A DNA stretch of 64,000 nucleotides from Streptomyces chartreusis NRRL 3882. Lineage in GTDB: Bacteria > Actinomycetota > Actinomycetes > Streptomycetales > Streptomycetaceae. The notes below the pieces were generated by a model, which saw nothing but the letters and a program-made list of their open reading frames with translations, made no database searches and was not told where the DNA came from. The position numbers and the translations under genes are program-made. Location: positions 7,535,001 through 7,599,000 of the forward strand of contig NZ_LT963352.1 in assembly GCF_900236475.1 (NCBI RefSeq). The letters are read 5' to 3'. Numbering within the stretch: position 1 is the stretch's first letter; each line of letters begins with the position of its first letter. Shown here piece by piece: positions 38,761 through 47,133 of the stretch.

Positions 38761-39759
38761 GTGCGTACGTCTGACAGCAGCCCCAGCAGGCACGGCAAGG
38801 GGGTCGGGCTCGGCCTCGCGCTCCTGTCCGCGGTCGCCTTCGGCGGATCCGGTGTCGCGGCCAAGCCGCTGATCGAGGCGGGCCTGGACCCGCTGCACGT
38901 GGTGTGGCTGCGCGTGACCGGGGCGGCCCTGGTGATGCTGCCGCTCGCCGTGCGCCACCGTGCGCTGCCGCGCCGCCGCCCCGGACTGCTCGCGGGGTTC
39001 GGGCTGCTGGCCGTCGCCGGTGTCCAGGCCTGTTACTTCGCCTCGCTCTCCCGTATCCCCGTCGGGGTGGCGTTGCTCATCGAGTACCTGGCGCCCGCCC
39101 TCGTGCTGGGCTGGGTGCGGTTCGTGCAGCGGCGGCCCGTGACGCGTGCCGCAGCGGTCGGTGTCGTCCTCGCGGTCGGGGGGCTCGCCTGTGTCGTCGA
39201 GGTGTGGTCGGGGCTCCGCTTCGACGCCCTGGGGCTGCTGCTCGCACTCGGCGCGGCCTGCTGCCAGGTCGGCTACTTCGTCCTCTCCGACCAGGGCAGC
39301 GACGCCGGGGACGAGGCGCCCGACCCGCTCGGCGTCATCGCCTACGGCCTGCTCGTCGGTGCGGCCGTACTGACCGCCGTCACCCGGCCCTGGAGCATGG
39401 ACTGGGCCGTGCTCACGGGCACCGCGCGCATGGACGGCACGCCCGTCGCCGCGGTCGCCCTGCTCGCCTGGATCGTCCTCGTCGCCACGGTCGTCGCGTA
39501 CGTCACGGGCGTGCTCGCCGTGCGCCGGCTCTCCCCGCAGGTCGCCGGTGTCGTGGCCTGTCTCGAAGCGGTCATCGCCACCGTCCTGGCCTGGATCCTG
39601 CTGGGCGAGCACCTGTCGGCACCGCAGCTCGCCGGTGGCGTGATCGTGCTGGCGGGCGCGTTCATCGCGCAGTCCTCGACGCCTGCGAAGGGCTCCGAAA
39701 GGCCGGTGGCGAGCGGCGGCCCGGAAAGGAAGTTGTCCCGGCCCGGAACGGCCGCATAG
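38761..39759 (+). CDS. EamA/RhtA-family transporter
   Basis: 332 residues with ten predicted helices in two EamA repeats (GLGLALLSAVAFGGSGVAAK starts the first). It probably exports amino acids or other metabolites. The GTG start at 38761 lacks a Shine-Dalgarno sequence. GTGACG (38726-38731), a 17-base spacer and CATCAT (38749-38754) put transcription at the start codon. It is the first of three EamA genes within 5.3 kb. Confidence 0.87.
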   Translation: MRTSDSSPSRHGKGVGLGLALLSAVAFGGSGVAAKPLIEAGLDPLHVVWLRVTGAALVMLPLAVRHRALPRRRPGLLAGFGLLAVAGVQACYFASLSRIPVGVALLIEYLAPALVLGWVRFVQRRPVTRAAAVGVVLAVGGLACVVEVWSGLRFDALGLLLALGAACCQVGYFVLSDQGSDAGDEAPDPLGVIAYGLLVGAAVLTAVTRPWSMDWAVLTGTARMDGTPVAAVALLAWIVLVATVVAYVTGVLAVRRLSPQVAGVVACLEAVIATVLAWILLGEHLSAPQLAGGVIVLAGAFIAQSSTPAKGSERPVASGGPERKLSRPGTAA

Positions 39760-39987
39760 GGTGCCGATCATGCCTTCGAGCGCACTCGTTCTCCCGCCTC
39801 CGGCCGCCTGAGGCGGGCCCTCCGGAAACCGCGCCCGGCGTGTCACCGCCGGGCCGAACGGTGCTGCCCGCAGACGAAGTCCGCGGACCCCGCTGATCCG
39901 ACGTGATCCGGGGCCCTTCCCGAACTTCCGCGCACCAGCCGCCGCCGATGCCGTGCGGTGCGCCGTGCGCGTCTGCGGAGAGAACAC

Positions 39988-40974
39988 GTGTCGAACACTG
40001 CATCCGGCCTGCCCGTCGGGCGAGGCCTCCTCTATCTGATCGTCGCCGGTGTCGCCTGGGGCACCGCGGGCGCGGCCGCCTCACTGGTCTACCGGGCCAG
40101 TGACATGGGGCCCGTCGCCCTCTCCTTCTGGCGCTGCGCCGCCGGTCTCGTGCTGCTGCTCGCCGTCCGCCTCGTCCGGCCGCGCGCCCAGGACGCCGTA
40201 CGCGGGCCGATCGGCCGCCGGGCGCTGCGGGCCGGGGTCACCGGGCTCGGGCTCGCGGTGTTCCAGACGGCCTACTTCGCGGCAGTCTCCGCCACCGGTC
40301 TCGCCGTGGCCACGGTCGTCACCCTCGGCGCCGGGCCCGTGCTCATCGCGCTCGGCGCCCGGCTGACGCTCGCCGAGCGCCTCGGCCGGGGCGGGACGGC
40401 GGCCGTCGCGGGCGCTCTCGCCGGACTCGCGGTCCTCGTCCTCGGCGGCGGGGGCACGGCCGTGCGCCCGTGGGGCGTGCTGCTCGCGCTGGTGTCGGCG
40501 GCCGGGTACAGCCTGATGACGCTGCTCACCCGCCGGTGGGGCCGGGACGGTGAGGCCGACGCCTCCGGGACGACCGTCGGGGTCTTCGCCGTCACGAGCC
40601 TGTGCCTGTTGCCGTTCGCCGTGGCAGAGGGGCTGCTGCCGCACACCGCGGAACCCGGCCGGGTCCTGGTGCTGCTGGCGTACGTCGCCGCCGTCCCCAC
40701 GGCCCTCGCCTACGGCCTCTACTTCGCGGGTGCGGCCGTCGTACGGTCGGCCACCGTCTCGGTGATCATGCTGCTGGAGCCGGTGAGCGCGGCGGTGCTC
40801 GCCGTCGTCCTGCTCGGCGAGCGCCTCACGGTGGCGACGCTGGCCGGCACGTTGCTGATGCTGGGCTCGGTCACGGGGCTCGCGGTGGGGGAGGCGCGGG
40901 GTGCGAGGGCGCCCGAGGAACCAGGGACCCCCATCGCGGCGGGGCCGCACACCAGCGCGGCCCCGCGCCCCTGA
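39988..40974 (+). CDS. EamA-family transporter
   Basis: 328 residues, ten predicted helices. The first EamA repeat begins GLLYLIVAGVAWGTAGAAAS and the second ends LLEPVSAAVLAVVLLGERL. The substrate is unknown. It lies 228 bases after the first EamA gene and is not closely similar to it, so a recent tandem duplication is unlikely. GTG 39988 follows GGAGAG. Confidence 0.87.
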   Translation: MSNTASGLPVGRGLLYLIVAGVAWGTAGAAASLVYRASDMGPVALSFWRCAAGLVLLLAVRLVRPRAQDAVRGPIGRRALRAGVTGLGLAVFQTAYFAAVSATGLAVATVVTLGAGPVLIALGARLTLAERLGRGGTAAVAGALAGLAVLVLGGGGTAVRPWGVLLALVSAAGYSLMTLLTRRWGRDGEADASGTTVGVFAVTSLCLLPFAVAEGLLPHTAEPGRVLVLLAYVAAVPTALAYGLYFAGAAVVRSATVSVIMLLEPVSAAVLAVVLLGERLTVATLAGTLLMLGSVTGLAVGEARGARAPEEPGTPIAAGPHTSAAPRP

Positions 40975-40986
40975 AGGGCTTCGACC

Positions 40987-41667
40987 TCACCGTGCCCGCA
41001 AGTAGTCGGGCAGTTCGGTGCCGGGGGCCAGGTCGGGGTTGGGGACCGGGGCGTCGTAGCCCTTGCGCAGCGGGACGACGCCGGCCCAGTGGGGGAGGGC
41101 GAGGTCCTCGGGTTCGTCGTTCGCTCCGCCGGTGCGGACCTTGGCGGAGACCTCGTCCAGGTCCAGGCGGAGCACCGCGGTGGCGGCCAGCTCCTTCCTG
41201 TTGGCCGGCCGCGAGTCGGCGGAGCGGCCCGGTACGACGTGGTCGACCAGGGCGTCGAGGGCCTGCCGCTTCTCCTCGGGGTCCGTCACGTCGTGGGCGA
41301 CGCCGTGCACCACCACGGAGCGGTAGTTGATCGAGTGGTGGAAGGCCGAGCGGGCCAGGACCAGCCCGTCGACGTGCGTGACGGTCAGGCAGACCGGGAG
41401 ACCCGGGTCGGCCTGGCCGGCCTCCCGCAGCGGGCGCGAGCCCGTCGAGCCGTGCACATAGAGCCGCTCGCCGACCCGGGCGTACAGCGTCGGCAGTACC
41501 ACCGGCGCGCCGTCGCGGACGAAGCCCAGGTGGCAGACGTACGCCTCGTCGAGCAGCGAGTGCACCAGGTCCTTGTCGTACGAGGCCCGGTCCGCCGAGC
41601 GAGTGGGGACGGTGCGGTCGGTCGGGGTGTAGGCGGCGGACTGCGACGGCGTCTGCGTGGTCCCCAT
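40987..41667 (-). CDS. Pyridoxamine 5'-phosphate oxidase-related protein
   Basis: 226 residues of the split-barrel flavin-binding type (VCHLGFVRDGAPVVLPTLYA, LYVHGSTGSRPLREA, INYRSVVVHGVAHDVT). It is not the biosynthetic PdxH but the Pyridox_ox_2-like group, which may bind FMN, F420 or haem. It is divergent from a MocR/PdxR-type regulator with only 34 bases between start codons, so it is the probable target. GGAGAG precedes the ATG. Confidence 0.85.
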   Translation of the reverse strand: MGTTQTPSQSAAYTPTDRTVPTRSADRASYDKDLVHSLLDEAYVCHLGFVRDGAPVVLPTLYARVGERLYVHGSTGSRPLREAGQADPGLPVCLTVTHVDGLVLARSAFHHSINYRSVVVHGVAHDVTDPEEKRQALDALVDHVVPGRSADSRPANRKELAATAVLRLDLDEVSAKVRTGGANDEPEDLALPHWAGVVPLRKGYDAPVPNPDLAPGTELPDYLRAR

Positions 41668-41676
41668 GCGCTCTCC

Positions 41677-41707
41677 ATTGTACTAGTGCATAATTAGCTT
41701 TGTGCTA
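41677..41707. promoter_or_regulatory. Overlapping divergent promoters of the PNPOx-like and MocR genes
   Basis: CATAAT (41689-41694) lies seven bases before the MocR GTG, as in leaderless promoters. On the other strand TACAAT (41682-41677) faces the PNPOx-like gene. The partly symmetrical TAGTGCA (41684-41690) and TGTGCTA (41701-41707) may be MocR half-sites. The 34-base gap forces the two transcripts to compete. Confidence 0.5.
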
Positions 41708-43033
41708 GGAGAATATCGGATCAGTGGGCGTCGCGCAGCGGACATTTCCGCGAGCATCGAGCGGGCGGTGGGCAGCGGTGAGCTGCCGCCGGGTCAATTG
41801 CTGCCGCCCATGCGGGAGTTGGCGGAGCAGTTGGGGGTGAATCCCAACACGGTCGCGGCCGCGTACCGGACCCTGCGCGAGCGCGGGGTCATCGAGACCG
41901 CGGGCCGGCGCGGCAGCCGGGTGCGGCCCGCGCCGGCCACGACCGGGCGGGACCACATCAGGGTGGACGTCCCCGACGGCGTGCGCGACGTGGCGAACGG
42001 CAATCCGGACCCGGCGCTGCTGCCGCCGCTCGCCGGGGCGTTCGCGGCGGCAGCCGCCGAGGGCGACCGCGCGCCGGTCCTGTACGGGGCCGACCCGCTG
42101 GAGCCGGAGCTGGCCCGGATCGCCCGCGCCGCTCTCGACGCCGACGGGGTACCGGAGGGGCCGCTCACCGTGGTCTCCGGGGCGCTCGACGGGGTCGAGC
42201 GGGTGCTCGCGGCCCACCTCAAGCCCGGCGACACCGTCGCCGTGGAGGATCCCGGCTGGGGCCGCACCCTCGACCTCGTGCCGGCGCTGGGGCTCAGGAC
42301 CGTCCCCGTAGGGGTCGACGACGAGGGGCCCCGTGCCGACGACGTACGGCGGGCGCTGGAGGCCGGGGCGCGCGCCCTGATCGTCACCGACCGGGCGCAG
42401 AACCCGACCGGCGCGGCGGTCAGCGCCACGCGTGCGCGTGCCCTGCGGTCCGTGCTCCAGGAGCACCCGGAGACCCTCCTCATCGAGGACGACCACGGGC
42501 ACGGCATCGTCGACGTGCCCCTGCACCCCCTGGGGGGCGCCACCCGGCACTGGGCGTTCGTGCGCTCGGTCGCCAAGGCCTACGGACCCGATCTGCGCCT
42601 CGCCCTGCTCACCGGGGACGCCGTCACCGTCGACCGGGTCCGCGGCCGGCAGCGGCTCGGGCCCGGCTGGGTGAGTCGGCTGATGCAGCGGGCGTTGGTG
42701 CGGCTGTGGGCCGACGGGGCGGTGGACACGCGCGCGGTGGCGGCGGCGTACGGCAGGCGCCGGGACGTGCTGATCGGCGCGCTCGGCCGGCGCGGTGTCG
42801 TGGCGCACGGACGCAGCGGTCTGAACGTGTGGGTGCCCGTGCCGGACGAGACCGGTGCCGTGGCGCGGCTGCTGCACGCCGGCTGGGCCGTCGCCCCCGG
42901 CGCCCGCTTCCGGCTGAGCGCACCGCCGGGCATCCGGGTCACCGTCTCGACGCTCACCGAGGACGAGACCGAGGCGCTCGCCGCCGCGATCGCCTCGGCT
43001 CTCGAACCGGCTCCGGCACGGAGTTACGTCTGA
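41702..43033 (+). CDS. MocR/PdxR-type regulator (GntR domain fused to aminotransferase)
   Basis: 443 residues. A GntR winged helix (SGELPPGQLLPPMRELAEQL, GVNPNTVAAAYRTLRERGVI) is followed by a fold-type I aminotransferase domain. The likely PLP lysine is in RSVAKAYGPDLRLALL, and TDRAQNPTGAAVS is the cofactor-pocket Asn/Pro segment. Such proteins sense PLP or an amino acid and usually activate vitamin B6 or amino-acid genes; the divergent oxidase-like gene is the likely target. Its stop overlaps the next convergent gene by 10 bases. Confidence 0.92.
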   Translation: MLGEYRISGRRAADISASIERAVGSGELPPGQLLPPMRELAEQLGVNPNTVAAAYRTLRERGVIETAGRRGSRVRPAPATTGRDHIRVDVPDGVRDVANGNPDPALLPPLAGAFAAAAAEGDRAPVLYGADPLEPELARIARAALDADGVPEGPLTVVSGALDGVERVLAAHLKPGDTVAVEDPGWGRTLDLVPALGLRTVPVGVDDEGPRADDVRRALEAGARALIVTDRAQNPTGAAVSATRARALRSVLQEHPETLLIEDDHGHGIVDVPLHPLGGATRHWAFVRSVAKAYGPDLRLALLTGDAVTVDRVRGRQRLGPGWVSRLMQRALVRLWADGAVDTRAVAAAYGRRRDVLIGALGRRGVVAHGRSGLNVWVPVPDETGAVARLLHAGWAVAPGARFRLSAPPGIRVTVSTLTEDETEALAAAIASALEPAPARSYV

Positions 43034-44010
43034 GGCTTCCCGGCTGGGTCGCAGGTGTCGGCCCGGAGCCGCTGTGCCCGAGGCTTCGGCCGTACCTGTG
43101 TGAGTGCCGCACCGATCAGGACGATGACCGCCCCGACCGGTGTCGACCAGGTGAGCGACTCGTCGAGGAGGGCGACGCCCGCGGCCGTGGCGATGACCGG
43201 GATGAAGTACGTGACCATCTGGGCGGTCGTCGGCCCGACCTCGGCGACCAGGCCGTACTGGAGGAGGACGGCGAGGCCCGTGCCCAGTGCGCCCAGGGCG
43301 GCGATCGCCAGCAGCGGCCCGGCGGACAGGCTGGTCGGCAGGGTCGTGAACAGCGGTGTGACGACGGCCAGTTGTACCGTCGCGAGCAGCAACTGCGCGC
43401 CGGTCATCGACAGGTGTGAGTGGCTGGTACCGGCTAGGGTGCGGCGGACGTAGATCCAGCCGATCGGGTAGCTGAGCGAGGCCAGCAGGGCCAGCGCCGT
43501 GCCGCCGGCGTCCAGGCCGTGGAAGCCCTGCCAGGCGCCCAGCACCGTGAGCACCCCGAGGAAGCCGAGGCCGAGCCCGGCGACCCGCACCCGGGTCGGG
43601 CGGTCCTCCGACAGGGCGACCAGCGACAGTGCCATGCCCCACAGCGGCGAGGTCGCGTTGCAGATGCCCGCCAGCGTGGACGGGATGGTCAGCTCGGCGT
43701 ACGCGAACAGCGAGAACGGCAGGGCGTTGAGCAGGAACGCGGCGACCGCCAGATGCCCCCAGGTGCGCGCCCCGCGCGGCAGTCGCTCGCGACGCACCGC
43801 CATCGCGGCGGCCAGCACCGCCGTGCCGAACACCAGTCGGCCGAGCGTGACCTGGAACGGTGCGTACCCCTCGGTGCCCACCTTGATGAGGAGGAAGCTG
43901 AAGCCCCAGATCAGGGACAGGGCGGCGAAGCGCAGACGCCAGTCGAGGCGGCGACGGGGGTGGTCGCCCGAGGGGGTGGTGACCCGGCCGGGGGTGGTGA
44001 CGGTGCTCAT
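43024..44010 (-). CDS. EamA-family transporter
   Basis: 328 residues, ten helices, two EamA repeats (ALSLIWGFSFLLIKVGTEGY begins the first). It is divergent from a LysR gene with 74 bases between the start codons, a common regulator-exporter pair. ATG 44010 is used because earlier in-frame codons overlap the control region. Its last 10 bases overlap the end of the MocR gene. Confidence 0.88.
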   Translation of the reverse strand: MSTVTTPGRVTTPSGDHPRRRLDWRLRFAALSLIWGFSFLLIKVGTEGYAPFQVTLGRLVFGTAVLAAAMAVRRERLPRGARTWGHLAVAAFLLNALPFSLFAYAELTIPSTLAGICNATSPLWGMALSLVALSEDRPTRVRVAGLGLGFLGVLTVLGAWQGFHGLDAGGTALALLASLSYPIGWIYVRRTLAGTSHSHLSMTGAQLLLATVQLAVVTPLFTTLPTSLSAGPLLAIAALGALGTGLAVLLQYGLVAEVGPTTAQMVTYFIPVIATAAGVALLDESLTWSTPVGAVIVLIGAALTQVRPKPRAQRLRADTCDPAGKPQT

Positions 44011-44084
44011 GGGACCACGATGCGGGGCAGGAACCTCGTAGCACAATCGAAATTTCGTACCCGTAATTGCGTAGTATTGCTTAC

Positions 44085-44987
44085 ATGTTGAACTTGGAGC
44101 GCCTGCGCACTCTCGACGCCCTCGCCCGGCACGGCTCGGTCAGCGGCGCGGCCGAGGGCCTGCACATCACGACCTCCGCCGTCTCCCAGCAGATGTCCAA
44201 GCTGGAGCGGGAGGTCGGCCAGCAGCTCCTGGCCAAGAACGGCCGGGGCGTGCGCCTCACCGACGCGGGGCGGCTGCTCGCCGAGCACGCCGCGCGCATC
44301 CTGTCCCAGGTCGAACTCGCCCAGTCCGACCTGGAGGCGCAGCGCGGACAGGTCGCCGGCGAGCTGAGACTCTCGGCGTTCCCGACGGCCGCCCGCGGCC
44401 TGTTCCCGCTCGCGCTGTCCGCGCTGCGCGAGCGGCATCCCGCGCTCCGGCTGCGCTCCTGCGAGCTGGAACCGGAGCGCAGCATCGCCGGGGTGGTGCG
44501 CGGCGACCTCGACCTCGCCGTGGTGCTCGACTGGTACAACAAGCCGATGGCGCTGCCGGACGGCCTGGTCAAGGCACCGATCATGGACGACCCGGCCGAT
44601 GTCGCCATGCCCGCGGACCACCGGCTCGCCGGGCGTGACGAAGTGGACCTCGCCGAGTTCGCCGACGACGAGTGGATCACCTGGGGCGAGGGGGAGTTCT
44701 GCCACGAGTGGCTGATGTTCACGCTCCGCTCGAAGGGCATCGAGCCGCTCGTCGGCCACCGCGCCGCCGAGACCCACACCCAGCTCGCGCTGGTCGCCGC
44801 GGGTCTGGGCGTGTGCGTCGCCCCGCTGCTCGGACGCCGTCCCGTGCCCGCCGGGGTCGTGACCGTCCCCGTCAGGCAGCGGGTCCGGCGGCATGTGTAC
44901 GTGGTCTGGCGGGCGGACGCCGACCGCCGCCCGTCGATCCGGGCCGCGGTGAAGGCCCTTCAGGCGGCGGGGGAGAGCCTCGGCTGA
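44085..44987 (+). CDS. LysR-family transcriptional regulator
   Basis: 300 residues. The winged helix-turn-helix is at residues 1-60 (LNLERLRTLDALARHGSVSG, AAEGLHITTSAVSQQMSKLE), followed by a two-subdomain effector-binding region. It probably controls the divergent EamA exporter. ATG 44085 has no Shine-Dalgarno sequence; TAGTAT (44072-44077) is seven bases upstream, so the mRNA is probably leaderless. AATTTCGTACCCGTAATT in the gap has the T-N11-A feel of a LysR site. Confidence 0.92.
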   Translation: MLNLERLRTLDALARHGSVSGAAEGLHITTSAVSQQMSKLEREVGQQLLAKNGRGVRLTDAGRLLAEHAARILSQVELAQSDLEAQRGQVAGELRLSAFPTAARGLFPLALSALRERHPALRLRSCELEPERSIAGVVRGDLDLAVVLDWYNKPMALPDGLVKAPIMDDPADVAMPADHRLAGRDEVDLAEFADDEWITWGEGEFCHEWLMFTLRSKGIEPLVGHRAAETHTQLALVAAGLGVCVAPLLGRRPVPAGVVTVPVRQRVRRHVYVVWRADADRRPSIRAAVKALQAAGESLG

Positions 44988-45002
44988 GCCGGGGCCGCCT
45001 CT

Positions 45003-45473
45003 CTACTGCGCCGCCAGCTTGCGGAAGTCCCAGGAGACGATCTTCTGCGGCGTCAGACGCAGCCAGGCGTGCCGGCCGTCGTGCGGCATCTCCTCCAGGC
45101 CGAAGTTCTTCCGGGCGAACAACGTCTCGGGGACGTCGAGTTCGGCGCGCAGCTCGCCGGTGCGCGGGATCTCGCCCACGAACTCGGCGGTGCCCGACAG
45201 CTCGACGCCGCGCAGTTCGTCGTACTCCTCGCCGGTGTCGACGACGATCGCCACCCGGGGGTCGCGCCGCAGGTCGGTCCACCGTTTGCTGCGCACGACC
45301 GAGTACAGCCACATCGAGGTGCCGTCCCAGGCGAACCACAGTGTGCTCACATGCGGGGCGCCGTCGGCCGACACCGTGGCGACCCGGCAGGTGCGCTGGG
45401 TGGTGAGGAAATCGTCCAGCTCGCCGGGCGTCATCATGATCTTCCGGCCGCGGCGCTGCTGAGTGACGGTCAT
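45003..45473 (-). CDS. Pyridoxamine 5'-phosphate oxidase-family protein (PPOX class)
   Basis: 156 residues, a single split barrel (RTCRVATVSADGAPHVSTLW, then SKRWTDLRRDPRVAIVVDTG). Actinobacterial members of this group often bind F420 or FMN and reduce small substrates; which one applies is unknown. ATG 45473 has GGGGAG just upstream. The intergenic region to the divergent gene holds a striking pair of palindromes. Confidence 0.85.
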   Translation of the reverse strand: MTVTQQRRGRKIMMTPGELDDFLTTQRTCRVATVSADGAPHVSTLWFAWDGTSMWLYSVVRSKRWTDLRRDPRVAIVVDTGEEYDELRGVELSGTAEFVGEIPRTGELRAELDVPETLFARKNFGLEEMPHDGRHAWLRLTPQKIVSWDFRKLAAQ

Positions 45474-45505
45474 GCTCCCCCTCTTTCCTTCTTCTCTCAC
45501 GTCGC

Positions 45506-45536
45506 GTCAGAGGAGATCCTCTGACATCACGTCAGA
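45506..45536. promoter_or_regulatory. Two interlocked inverted repeats
   Basis: GTCAGAGGAGATCCTCTGAC (45506-45525) has perfect nine-base arms. TCTGACATCACGTCAGA (45520-45536) has perfect six-base arms and shares its left arm with the first repeat. The three GTCAGA half-sites lie in the 140-base gap between the PPOX and isochorismatase-like genes, so a dimeric repressor probably controls one or both. Confidence 0.65.
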
Positions 45537-45613
45537 AAAGAATGTGTTCTCTTCCGTCCGTGCGCAATGGTGGCTACGCTCGCGCGCCCAGCCGCCGGCG
45601 CCCAGGGGGAACC

Positions 45614-46264
45614 GTGCCCGCGTACACAGAGCTCAGCGAACTCCTCGATCCGCGGACCACCGTGCTGCTCACCGTCGAGTGCCAGGAGGGCGTCGTCGGA
45701 GCGGACAGCGCACTGCCGGAACTCGCCGCGCAGGCACGCGCCGGCGGGGTGCTCGCCAACATCGCGCGGCTGGTGGACGCCGCCCACCGAGGAGGCGTCC
45801 AGGTCGTCCACGCCATCGCCGAGCGCCGCCCCGACGGTCGCGGGGCCAGCCGCAACGCCCGCCTGTTCCGGGCCGCCGAACGCCTGCCCGTCCAGCAGGT
45901 GTCCGGCACGCCGGCGGTGCGGGTCGCAACCCCGATCGAGGTCGCCGAGGAGGACCTCGTCGTACGGCGCCTGCACGGGCTGTCGCCCCTCCAGGGCACC
46001 GACGTCGACCCGCTGCTGCGCAACCTCGGCTGCCGCACGCTGATCGTCACCGGGGTCTCGGCCAACGTGGCCGTTCCCAACGCCGTGTTCGACGCCGTGA
46101 ACCGCGGCTACACCGCCGTCGTCCCGGCGGATGCCATCGCGGGAGTGCCGTTCGACTACACCCCCGCGATGATCCGCCACACCCTCGCGTTGGTCGCCAC
46201 GGTCGCGACCACGGACGAGGTGCTGGCGTCTCTGGAGCGTCCGGGTGGGGTCAGGCAAGCGTGA
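45614..46264 (+). CDS. Isochorismatase-fold protein lacking the catalytic triad
   Basis: 216 residues with the cysteine-hydrolase (isochorismatase-like) fold: TTVLLTVECQEGVVG, LSPLQGTDVDPLLRNLG, TGVSANVAVPNAVFDAVNRG. Active relatives use Asp, Lys and Cys. Here the Asp position is Glu22, the Lys region reads RRLH, and the Cys position (NxCV in relatives) is Ala153 in NVAV. Hydrolase activity is therefore doubtful. It may be a binding protein or use a different chemistry. GTG 45614 has GGGGGA upstream. Its end overlaps the Rieske gene by 14 bases. Confidence 0.82.
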   Translation: MPAYTELSELLDPRTTVLLTVECQEGVVGADSALPELAAQARAGGVLANIARLVDAAHRGGVQVVHAIAERRPDGRGASRNARLFRAAERLPVQQVSGTPAVRVATPIEVAEEDLVVRRLHGLSPLQGTDVDPLLRNLGCRTLIVTGVSANVAVPNAVFDAVNRGYTAVVPADAIAGVPFDYTPAMIRHTLALVATVATTDEVLASLERPGGVRQA

Positions 46265-46715
46265 TGGAGTCGCCGTTCACGCTGATCTGCTTCGCCTCCA
46301 GCGGCTCGACCGCGGGACCCTTCTTCACGCTGCCGTCGAGGACGGAGAACTGACTGCCGTGGCAGGTGCAGGAGATGATGTCGTCCTTGAGGTCCACCAT
46401 CGGGCAGTCCCGGTGGGTGCAGATCGTCGAAAAGGCCTTGTAGTCGCCCGCGGCCGGCTGCGAGACCACGACCTTCTGGTCCTTGAAGATCTTGCCGCTG
46501 CCCTCGGGGATGTCGGTGGTCTTCGCGAGTGCCGCGCCCCCGGCTCCCGCCTCGGGCGACGAGCCGCCGCCGGCGCCCTGCTCGGTCGACGAGTCGGAGG
46601 CCTTGTCGTCCGATCCGCACGCCGTCAGCCCCACGGTGAGCCCTGCCGCGCCCACCGCCGCCACGAGGGTACGGCGGCTCGGTCCCGACTTCGGCTGAAC
46701 TGATTCGCTGGTCAT
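46251..46715 (-). CDS. Rieske [2Fe-2S] lipoprotein
   Basis: 154 residues. A twin-arginine signal (SRRTLVAAVG) and lipobox LTAC indicate export of a folded, lipid-anchored protein. A Ser/Gly-rich linker follows, then a Rieske domain with both cluster-binding boxes: CTHRDCP (Cys99, His101) and CTCHGSQF (Cys118, His119 region). It could pass electrons outside the membrane, but no partner oxidase is adjacent. GGAAGGA precedes ATG 46715. Confidence 0.9.
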   Translation of the reverse strand: MTSESVQPKSGPSRRTLVAAVGAAGLTVGLTACGSDDKASDSSTEQGAGGGSSPEAGAGGAALAKTTDIPEGSGKIFKDQKVVVSQPAAGDYKAFSTICTHRDCPMVDLKDDIISCTCHGSQFSVLDGSVKKGPAVEPLEAKQISVNGDSITLA

Positions 46716-47133
46716 GCTGACGTTCCTTCCGCGGGTTCGTGATCTGCCGAGAGGTACGGCCGCTGGGGACCGGCTGTTCAGACAGTGTCGGAATCCTGAC
46801 CGGTTCGTGGAACGACGCGGGTAAAGCGGAGCTGTCGGTTCGCTGTCGGGTTCCGGACTGCCACCGCGAGGCCGGGGGCCGGGCGGCCGCGTTGTCCGGT
46901 TTCTTTCCGTGCCCATTGCGAACGGAAAGGAAAATGAACTGCCGCTCCCGCGGCACCCGGCACACCCCGGCGGCGCACCGGCCGGGTCAGCAGCCGGCAC
47001 CGCCCGCCTGCGCCCCTGACCCGTGATCACCCTCGGTTACTATGCTCACTTGATTGCCGAGGCCGGAAGCAGCGGGCCCACTGCCATCGATGGACTGCTC
47101 GGAAAGCAGGAAGACCCCCATGCCAGTCGAAAA

